A DNA stretch of 40,813 nt from NCBI GenBank assembly GCA_003222275.1, contig QHVJ01000115.1, positions 1-40,813 on the forward strand, in the 5' to 3' direction. The notes below the pieces were generated by a model. The model was given only the letters and a program-made list of their open reading frames with translations. It did no database searches and had not been told where the DNA came from. The position numbers and the translations under genes were made by a program. Below are positions 24,988-35,945 of the stretch, one piece after another (positions within the stretch are counted from its first letter, which is position 1; each line of letters starts with the position of its first letter). The DNA comes from Acidobacteriota bacterium (GTDB taxonomy: Bacteria > Acidobacteriota > Vicinamibacteria > Fen-336).

Positions 24988-25364
24988 TGCCGCTCTACGA
25001 GTACCAGTGCAGTCGCGATGGGCGCTTCGAGGTGATCCGGAAGTTCTCCGACCCGCCGCTCAAGAAATGCCCGACATGCGGGGGGCCGATCCAGAGGCTT
25101 CCCTCCGCCCCTGCGATCCAGTTCAAGGGGACGGGCTGGTACGTGACCGACTACGCCAAGAAGTCCGGGGGCGATGGCGCGAAGGGAAAGGATGCGGACA
25201 CGGGCAGCAAGGACGCGGCCGTTTCGTCCGCCGCCGGCGACTCGTCGGCGGGCTCGAGCAAGGGCAAGAGCGAGAGCGGCAAGAGCGAGGGTGGCAAGAG
25301 CGAGAGCGGCAAGGGCGAGACACCGGCCAAGGCCGCCGGCTCCGGCGGCAAGAAGGGAAGCTGA
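24987..25364 (+). CDS. FmdB-type zinc-ribbon protein with low-complexity tail
   Basis: Small protein of 125 residues in the FmdB/CxxC-CxxC regulatory-protein family: MPLYEYQC near the start and KKCPTCGGPIQRLPSAPAIQFKGTGWYVTDY. The first zinc pair is CxxD (C8...D11) rather than CxxC, so the ribbon may be incomplete. Residues from about 60 on are a Gly/Lys/Ser tail with repeated SGKSE-like words, longer than most members. Role in the family is unclear. GTG start at 24987 overlaps the previous stop by one base; ends 1 base from the convergent galU stop. Confidence 0.8.
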   Translation: MPLYEYQCSRDGRFEVIRKFSDPPLKKCPTCGGPIQRLPSAPAIQFKGTGWYVTDYAKKSGGDGAKGKDADTGSKDAAVSSAAGDSSAGSSKGKSESGKSEGGKSESGKGETPAKAAGSGGKKGS

Positions 25365-25365
25365 G

Positions 25366-27596
<2,231 letters not shown>

Positions 27597-27625
27597 GCGG
27601 CCGCCCGCGGCGTGCGGGCAGCCGC
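27597..27625. terminator. Hairpin between convergent serS and secreted-protein genes
   Basis: Stem GCGGCCGCCCGC / GCGGGCAGCCGC, 11 of 12 pairs, 5-base loop, starting at the base after the serS stop. No T run on either strand. It lies in the 39-base gap between two convergent genes and could terminate both. Confidence 0.5.
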
Positions 27626-27635
27626 CGCTCCGGTC

Positions 27636-28220
27636 TTAGCCGGGAATCAGCCCCCCGAGCAGGCCGGTCAGCAGTCCCAGAATCTGGTTCAGCAGGCCCA
27701 CGAGGTCGACCACGCTGTTGAGCGTGTCGAGGACGGTGCAGACCAGATTTCCCAGGACTCCCGCCGAATCGCCCGAGATGTCGAGCCCGATGGGCTGGGT
27801 GACCACCACCAGCCCGAGGACATTGAGGTTCACGGCGCCGATATCCAGGTGGAGTACCGGGCACGTCGCCTGCGCGGCCACGGGAGCCGCGGTCGTCGTC
27901 GCGATCGTGGGGCCGGGCCCGACTTGCACGGGGAGGGTGAGCGGACCCACGAGCGCCGCTCCCACCGGCACGCCCGCCGCGTTCGTCACGGTCCCACGCA
28001 CGATCCCGACCGCCGCCACCTGGCCATCGCGCACGACGAACTTCTGCAGGCTGAGAGTGCCGGCGAACGTGCCTCCGCCGGCGACCGTTCCCGTGATCGG
28101 GAGCTGGAGCGACGCGGGATCCTTTTGTCCGTTCTGACCCTGGCCGGCCGGAGTGGTCGCCGCCGATGACAGCATCAGTCCCATCGTGAGCGCCGACACC
28201 GCCATCCGTCGATTCATCAT
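27636..28220 (-). CDS. Secreted protein of unknown function with hydrophobic C terminus
   Basis: Protein of 194 residues with a signal peptide (AVSALTMGLMLSSAATTPAG). Residues about 30-85 are a beta-rich region (PITGTVAGGGTFAGTLSLQKFVVRDGQVAAVGIVRG). The second half has the pattern CPVLHLDIGAVNLNVLGLVV and LGNLVCTVLDTLN, with two Cys about 50 residues apart, then a Leu/Gly-rich end (LLNQILGLLTGLLGG). I recognise this two-part pattern from uncharacterised exported proteins in several phyla, but know no function. GAGGAG precedes the ATG at 28220. It lies downstream of a winged-helix regulator on the same strand. Confidence 0.7.
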   Translation of the reverse strand: MMNRRMAVSALTMGLMLSSAATTPAGQGQNGQKDPASLQLPITGTVAGGGTFAGTLSLQKFVVRDGQVAAVGIVRGTVTNAAGVPVGAALVGPLTLPVQVGPGPTIATTTAAPVAAQATCPVLHLDIGAVNLNVLGLVVVTQPIGLDISGDSAGVLGNLVCTVLDTLNSVVDLVGLLNQILGLLTGLLGGLIPG

Positions 28221-28269
28221 GGTCGTATCTCCTCGCGCCCACCGCATCGGTGGAGGGCCGGCCGCGGTG

Positions 28270-28288
28270 CGCATACAGCCACTATGCG
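28270..28288. promoter_or_regulatory. Perfect inverted repeat CGCATA-N7-TATGCG
   Basis: A 6-bp perfect palindrome arm pair with a 7-base spacer in the 123-base gap between the winged-helix/FHA gene and the secreted-protein gene. The size and spacing would fit a dimeric regulator's operator. It lies 50 bases upstream of the secreted-protein start. No experimental support; could be chance. Confidence 0.3.
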
Positions 28289-28343
28289 GAGCCATCGGAG
28301 CGAGCGTCAAGGGCCTGGGAACGAATCCTGCGGGGACGCGGCT

Positions 28344-29003
28344 TCAGCGGGAGTCGGCGTCGGGCAGCGTCTCGCTGGACCTGAAGACCCGGAAGGTCAT
28401 GGTGGCGGCGCCGAGGCGGAGGCGGTCGCCGTCGGCGAGACGGACCGGGCCCTGGATCTTCTCTCCCCCCACCGACGTGCCGTTGCGGCTGCCCAGGTCC
28501 TCGATCACCGCCTCCCCGTCGGTGACCACGATGCGCGCGTGCCGCCGGGAGACCGTCGCCGAGTCGATCCACACCACCGCCTGGCGGTCACGGCCGAGGA
28601 GGTTCTCGCCGTCCGCGAGCGTGATCTCGCGGTCGCGCCAGACGAGCCGGCAGATGCGCTCGTCGCGCCGGCCCGACGCGGCGGCGGCCGGGGGCGGCGC
28701 GTCGGTGGTCCCGCAGAAGGAGTAGCCGTAGGTGTGGACGGTGCGGATGAAGCGCGGCTCCCGTGCGTCATCGGTGAGGGCGGAGCGCAGCTCGGCGACG
28801 AGGCTGGCGAGGCTCGCCTCCGACACGTGGCTCGAGGGCCAGAGGCGGTCCTTCAGGACGGACTTGGGGACCGCGGCCGGGCGCCGCTCGAGCAGCGCCT
28901 CCAGGAGCAGGAAGGCCTTGGGCGAGATGTGGACCGCCTGGCCGTCACGGAAGAGCTCCCGGCTCTCGGTATCGAGCGTGAACTCGCCGAAGCTGATGCG
29001 CAC
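28344..29003 (-). CDS. Winged-helix DNA-binding protein with FHA domain
   Basis: Cytoplasmic regulator of 219 residues. Residues about 1-95 are an OmpR/CadC-type winged helix (FGEFTLDTESRELFRDGQAVHISPKAFLLLEALLERRP ... RFIRTVHTYGYSF, quoted in part). Residues about 125-205 are an FHA domain with LGRD, SRRHARI and GSRNGTSVGG, which binds phosphothreonine. This combination links Ser/Thr kinase signalling to transcription and replaces the usual receiver domain. No kinase gene is in the window. GTG start at 29003. It lies 34 bases after the amidohydrolase stop, with a small GATCGG...CCGATC hairpin between, so it may be an operon end or have its own promoter. Confidence 0.9.
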   Translation of the reverse strand: MRISFGEFTLDTESRELFRDGQAVHISPKAFLLLEALLERRPAAVPKSVLKDRLWPSSHVSEASLASLVAELRSALTDDAREPRFIRTVHTYGYSFCGTTDAPPPAAAASGRRDERICRLVWRDREITLADGENLLGRDRQAVVWIDSATVSRRHARIVVTDGEAVIEDLGSRNGTSVGGEKIQGPVRLADGDRLRLGAATMTFRVFRSSETLPDADSR

Positions 29004-29037
29004 GAGGCCCCCGATCGGTGGGGCCGATCATAGCGCT

Positions 29038-30326
29038 TCAGGGACGATTCTTGAATTGCTCGTACAAATGCGTGTGGCGCGTCTGCAGGGGCTGCTCCCG
29101 GCCATCGATGAGGACGTGGGTGACTTCGGTGCGGGGGTCCATGATGTCGCCGCTGGCCACGAACAGATCCGCATCGCGGCCGGGCGAGATGGCGCCCATC
29201 CGCTCGGCGACGCCGAAGATCTCCGCCGGCGAGAGCGTGATCGCCCGCAGCGCGGCGTCGGCGCCGAGGCCGTACGCCCGGGCCATCGCCGCCTCGTAGG
29301 GAAGGTTGCGCGACTGGGACGCGTCGTCGGAGACGATCGCGAAGCGGACGCCGGCCCGCTGCAGCGCGGCCGGGTTGGCGTAGGCGGCGTCGTAGGGGTC
29401 GGACTCGCGGCGCGGGAGCCGGTCCACGTTGACGAGCACCGCCACGTCCTTCTGCTTCAGCAAGTCGGCGACGCGCCACGCTTCGAGCCCGCCCGCGATC
29501 ACGAGCTTGAGGCCGTGCTCCTCCGCGAACCTCACGGCGCCGCGGATGTCCTCCTCCGCGTCGACCCTCATGACGACGGGCACCTCGCCGCGCGCCACCG
29601 GCGCCAGCGCGTCCATGGGCAGGTCCGGCCGGGGCGGGGCGATGGTGCCCGCCCGGGCCGCGGCGCGCGCCGCTCCGTAGGCCTTGGCCTCCTCGAGCAG
29701 GTTCCCCAGCCGTTTCAGCTCCTTCTCCTGGTTCCGCTTCCGATCCTTCTCCCGCTCCTCGAACGTCTTCAGCTCCGGCTCCTCGAACAGGCGCGAGATG
29801 TCGAAGACGGGCCGGCCGGTGGGGTAGACCATGTGCATCGCCACCGGCGTCTTCACCGTGAGCGCCTCGGGTGTCGTGCCCGCGAGCCGGAGCAGCGCGC
29901 TCTGGCCGGAGATGAGGCCGCCCGCGGGAGCGGCGAGGGCGGCGGTGATGCCGTTGGCCCGGGCCACGGGCAGCAGCTCGCTGTGGGGATTGACGGCGAT
30001 CCACGCCTCGGCGTGGGGGTTGACGTCGCCCGTCTCGGTCGTGTCCACCGAGCCGGCCACGCTGCCGATCTCCACCAGCCCGAGCGTCGTGAGGCCGTCG
30101 ATGAGGCCGGGATACACGGTCTGCCCGGTGGCGTCGATCACCCTGGCGCCGGCGGGGACTTCGACCGACGGACCCACCGCCGTGATCTTTCCCCCCGACA
30201 CGACGACGGTCCCCTTCTCGATGACGGGGCCGGACACGGTGATGATGCGGCCGCCGCGGATCGCGACGGTGTCGGCGGCACCGGCGGCGAGGGGAGCGAG
30301 CGCGAGGAGCGCGACGCCGACCGCCT

Positions 30327-30330
<4 letters not shown>
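29038..30330 (-). CDS. Amidohydrolase-fold protein lacking the HxH metal motif
   Basis: Exported amidohydrolase-superfamily protein, 430 residues, with signal peptide [16 protein letters not shown]. The composite beta-domain is clear ([53 protein letters not shown]), as is the ending [15 protein letters not shown]. After GLIDG, where a metal-binding His-x-His is expected, it reads LTTLG. No other family metal His was found, so it is probably not a normal hydrolase; it may be a partner subunit of the neighbouring fusion. GTG start overlaps the stop of the upstream gene (GTGA), so the two are co-translated. Confidence 0.85.
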
Positions 30331-33083
<2,753 letters not shown>

Positions 33084-34181
33084 TCAGCGGCCGCTGTCGT
33101 GGACGGCGTGGGCGTAGGCGGCGGCTGCCCTCGACGCGTAGGCTTGCATCAACGTGTCGTCGGCGCCGGCTTTCCCCGGCTCGATCAGCGCCAGCGTCGC
33201 AACATGGGAGTCGTCGCTGGTGAGGGGGATCAGATGCAGGCGGTGTCCCCGCAGCTTCACGCCGAGGGCGGTGCCGATCCCGGCCGTGTCCTTGGCGGCC
33301 ATGCGACGGCCCTCGCGGGCCGCGAGGTCGGCGGGCGCCTTCTTGCCCAGCACGGACGCGAAGGGGCCGCTCGCCGCCGCCACCTTGCGATCCTTGCCCG
33401 CGAGCACGAGGGCGCCGCCGGGCGAGGCGCCGAGCTTCACCGCCCCCTCCAGGATCAAGCGCGCCACCTCGGCCCGTCCCTTGCCCGCGAATACGGCCTG
33501 GTTCACCTCGACCACCCGCTCCATCAGCGTCGCGTACCGGCGGACATTCTCCAGCAGCTGCGCCTTGTGGATGGCGCCCGCGGCCGAGAAAGCCACCGTC
33601 TTGGCCCGGTGCAGCTCTTCGTCCTGGAACGGCTCCACCCGGTGGCGGTCGAGGCCGAGCAGGCCGATGAGCTGGCCCTCCACGAGCAGGGGGATGCCGG
33701 CCCACGAGCGCACCCGCTCGCCGCCCGGGAGGCGCTCGAAGCGAGCGTCCTCGTTCACGTCGGGGATGGCGATCGGCCACGGGCTTTCCGCGGTGGCCTC
33801 CCGCAGTTGGTTGCGGAAGGTCAGGCCCACGATCTTCGCGGAGTCCGCGAAGCCGCGGGCCGCGATGATGCGGAAACGTCCGTCCGCGCCCAGGAGCGCC
33901 ACCGAGCAGGAGTCGAAGACCACCACCCGTGCGAGCTGCTTCATGACCTCGTCGATGGTGTCCTCGAGGCGGGACTGCCGGCTGATCGCCTCCAGCACGT
34001 CGCGGAGCGTCTCCGCCATCTGGCGGCGCTCGCGCTCCATCTCGACGGTGTCGCCGGGGTCGATGCGCCGCCGCTCGCGTCCGATCTCCTCGCGGATGGC
34101 GTCCAGCGCCTCCGCGCGGGCCTTCTCCGGCAGGCCGGCGAGGCGCCGTTCGACTTCGCGGAGCAGTCGGTCGGTATTCAC
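33084..34181 (-). CDS. Tandem GAF-domain protein
   Basis: Cytoplasmic protein of 365 residues. A helical start (about 1-60) with many Arg/Glu leads to a first GAF domain (about 65-205) containing FDSCSVALLGADGRFRIIAARGF, AGIPLLVEGQLIGLLGLDR and FQDEELHRAKTVAFSAAGAIH, and a second, more divergent GAF-like region (about 210-360). There is no kinase, cyclase or DNA-binding output. GAF domains bind small ligands or sense redox; the ligand is not predictable. It is first in the operon with the two amidohydrolase genes (its stop directly abuts the next GTG). A TAGAAT lies 21 bases before its GTG. Confidence 0.82.
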   Translation of the reverse strand: MNTDRLLREVERRLAGLPEKARAEALDAIREEIGRERRRIDPGDTVEMERERRQMAETLRDVLEAISRQSRLEDTIDEVMKQLARVVVFDSCSVALLGADGRFRIIAARGFADSAKIVGLTFRNQLREATAESPWPIAIPDVNEDARFERLPGGERVRSWAGIPLLVEGQLIGLLGLDRHRVEPFQDEELHRAKTVAFSAAGAIHKAQLLENVRRYATLMERVVEVNQAVFAGKGRAEVARLILEGAVKLGASPGGALVLAGKDRKVAAASGPFASVLGKKAPADLAAREGRRMAAKDTAGIGTALGVKLRGHRLHLIPLTSDDSHVATLALIEPGKAGADDTLMQAYASRAAAAYAHAVHDSGR

Positions 34182-34241
34182 TCGGGCGGTTTGATCCGGG
34201 GGATTCTACCAGAGTCGCCCGGCAGGTCCGGTCCGCTCGGC

Positions 34242-34260
34242 TAGAATCCGCGGAGAAGGA
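34242..34260 (+). promoter_or_regulatory. TAGAAT and ribosome binding site before a CTG start
   Basis: TAGAAT at 34242-34247 is a good -10 candidate. GAGAAGGA at 34253-34260 is a ribosome binding site ending 7 bases before the CTG at 34268. No ATG, GTG or TTG in this frame lies between the divergent gene and the first catalytic residues, so this site decides the start. Confidence 0.45.
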
Positions 34261-34267
34261 GTCTCCC

Positions 34268-34624
34268 CTGGGCCGCGAACGCATTCTCTTCATCTGTACC
34301 GCCAACGTCGACCGGAGCCGGACCGCGGAAGACCTCTATCGCGACGACCCCCGCTACGAGGTGCTCTCGGCGGGTCTCGCCCCGTTCGCGGCCACGCCCA
34401 TGAGCCGCGAGCTGATGCAGTGGGCGGACCGGGTCTTCGTCATGTGCGAGCGGGAGGAGCAGCACCGGACGCTGCTCAAGATGAGGTTTCCCGACGTCGA
34501 TCGGCCGGTGATCGACCTCGACATCGAGGACCGCTGGTACCGCGGCGACGCCGAGCTCGTCCGCCGCATGCTGAAGAGGCTCGTGCCCCACCTGGGCCCC
34601 CCCCTCAAACCGTACGTGGAGTAG
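34268..34624 (+). CDS. Predicted low-molecular-weight protein-tyrosine phosphatase (COG4551-like)
   Basis: Protein of 118 residues if read from the CTG at 34268. It then begins GRERILFICTANVDRSRTAEDLY, containing the phosphatase loop C-x5-R-S (C10, R16, S17). Later features match the COG4551 group: YEVLSAGLAP, LMQWADRVFVM and VIDLDIEDRWYRGDAELVRRML. A start at the GTG at 34361 would remove the catalytic loop, so the rare CTG is preferred; it has AGAAGGA at the right distance. Substrate is unknown; the group is short and often a single-gene unit, as here. Confidence 0.78.
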   Translation: MGRERILFICTANVDRSRTAEDLYRDDPRYEVLSAGLAPFAATPMSRELMQWADRVFVMCEREEQHRTLLKMRFPDVDRPVIDLDIEDRWYRGDAELVRRMLKRLVPHLGPPLKPYVE

Positions 34625-34669
34625 TTCTCCTAACCTACGCCGCGGATCGAATGTTCAGCGGGTCAGGAT

Positions 34670-34757
34670 TGGCGGAGAGGACAGGATTTGAACCTGCGGA
34701 CCCTTGCGGGTCTCCGGTTTTCAAGACCGGCGCCTTCAACCACTCGGCCACCTCTCC
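34670..34757 (-). tRNA. tRNA-Ser(UGA), CCA encoded
   Basis: Class II tRNA of 88 bases including CCA. The acceptor stem is GGAGAGG/CCTCTCC with discriminator G. The anticodon loop is CTTGAAA (anticodon TGA) in a 5-bp stem; a long variable arm around GACCCGCAAGGGTC and a T arm with GGTTCAAATCC follow. TAAAAT at 34765-34770 (minus strand) is a good -10 for it. Confidence 0.96.
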
Positions 34758-34884
34758 GCCCGCGATTTTACGCTACTCGTCCTCCGCCACCCCATAACGA
34801 GATCTGGCCCACACCGCCTGCCCTCCGAAGACCGCGACATGGTCGGCCTCTTCGCTGGCGGGGAGGCCTAAGGTCGCGCGAGCG
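34758..34884. other. Spacer between tRNA-Ser and a binding-protein gene
   Basis: 127 bases without a gene. The part next to the tRNA holds its TAAAAT box; the rest shows no clear hairpin or frame. Confidence 0.4.
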
Positions 34885-35826
34885 CTACCCTCTCGGCCGG
34901 GAGTCCCGCCGGGCCGCTTGGCGCTGGGCCATCTCCTCCAGCGTGGGATACGACGTGGGCGCGAGCATCACCTCCGCGGCCGCCGGGTGGCCAGCCCTCA
35001 AGGCCCGCGCCACCAGCTCGACCGCCGGTCCGGTGTTGGAGGGCGTGATCACCGTGGCGGCCAGCTTCCGCAAGTCGACCAGCCGTCGTCCGCCCTCCAG
35101 CAGCCCGTCGCAGCCCGTGCGGGGCAGCCGCGCCAGATCCGGCCGCGCACTCGAGGCCTCGAGAGCCCGTCCGGCCCCGACCGCCATCGCGTCGTTCTGA
35201 CAGCCCAGCACGTCTGGACGAACGCCGTCCGAGGTCTTCAGGCGCAACCAGCGTTCGATGGCCCGCTCGCCGCTGGCTTCGGTCCAATCACCGTCGAGCG
35301 CGCGCAGCTCGATTTGCGTGCCGGCCAAGCCCTCCGTAGCGCCCTGTCGCCGCTCCTGGGCCACCGACGTGTCCGCGGGGCCCTGCAGATACAGCACGAG
35401 GCCGGAATCGGAAGCAAGCAGCGACCGGAACTGGCGCGCCTGGAGCCTTCCCACCTCGACCTGGTCCGTGCTCACCAGGCTGATCGGCAGCTCGGGGTGG
35501 CCTCGCCGCAGATCGTCGAGGTACGCGACCCGGCGGTTGACGAGGATCCATCCGATGCCCGCCTCGACGGCGGCATGGGCAACACGTTCCAGCCCCTCTC
35601 CCACGACCGTCTCGACCACGATCGCGGCGGGCCGCGCCTCGATGGGCCGGTGGATGGCGCGATAGAGTTGCTGGATCTGGAGGATCGCGCTGTTGTCCGC
35701 GAAGAGTACCTCCGCGTCGAGGCCGGAGCGCGAAGCGGTCGCGCGCGCGTCGTCGGCCTGCAACCGTTGGAACTCCTGGTCCTCCGCGAGGAGCGATACG
35801 AGGATGCTTCGGCGGCTCGCGGCCAT
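34885..35826 (-). CDS. Periplasmic-binding-fold protein without signal peptide
   Basis: Protein of 313 residues with the sugar-type periplasmic-binding fold (Peripla_BP_4-like): SILVSLLAEDQEFQRLQADDARATAS at the start, RPAAIVVETVVGEGLERVAHAAVEAGIGWILVNRR, and DVLGCQNDAMAVGAGRALEAS followed by GCDGLLEGGRRLVD. The normal signal peptide and any helix-turn-helix are absent, and no ABC permease is nearby. So it is likely a cytoplasmic ligand sensor or a detached receptor domain. It diverges from the TonB receptor gene. ATG start at 35826. Confidence 0.78.
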   Translation of the reverse strand: MAASRRSILVSLLAEDQEFQRLQADDARATASRSGLDAEVLFADNSAILQIQQLYRAIHRPIEARPAAIVVETVVGEGLERVAHAAVEAGIGWILVNRRVAYLDDLRRGHPELPISLVSTDQVEVGRLQARQFRSLLASDSGLVLYLQGPADTSVAQERRQGATEGLAGTQIELRALDGDWTEASGERAIERWLRLKTSDGVRPDVLGCQNDAMAVGAGRALEASSARPDLARLPRTGCDGLLEGGRRLVDLRKLAATVITPSNTGPAVELVARALRAGHPAAAEVMLAPTSYPTLEEMAQRQAARRDSRPRG

Positions 35827-35844
35827 GGGAACTCTCGGTCGAGG

Positions 35845-35876
35845 ATTCTACATGACCGCGCTCGCGGCCTTGTCAA
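35845..35876 (-). promoter_or_regulatory. Possible promoter of the binding-protein gene
   Basis: Minus strand TTGACA (35871-35876, perfect) and TAGAAT (35845-35850) with a spacer of 20 bases, longer than ideal. It lies about 19 bases before the ATG at 35826. Confidence 0.35.
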
Positions 35877-35891
35877 ACCCCCCCGCCGTCC

Positions 35892-35921
35892 TTGACGCTC
35901 CCCGGAACCGGAGACCACAAT
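35892..35921 (+). promoter_or_regulatory. Possible promoter of the TonB receptor gene
   Basis: TTGACG (35892-35897) and CACAAT (35916-35921) with an 18-base spacer. Followed by AAGGAGGGA at 35932-35940, the strongest ribosome binding site in this part, 5 bases before the ATG at 35946. Confidence 0.4.
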
Positions 35922-35945
35922 CGATTCACCCAAGGAGGGATTCCC

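Noticed and set aside
25250-25320. Short repeated words that could suggest a CRISPR or tandem array
   Set aside because: They are codons for the Gly/Lys/Ser tail of the FmdB-like protein; no spacers and no cas genes.
28284-29033. A 249-codon plus-strand frame
   Set aside because: Antisense to the winged-helix/FHA gene, which has two clear domains.
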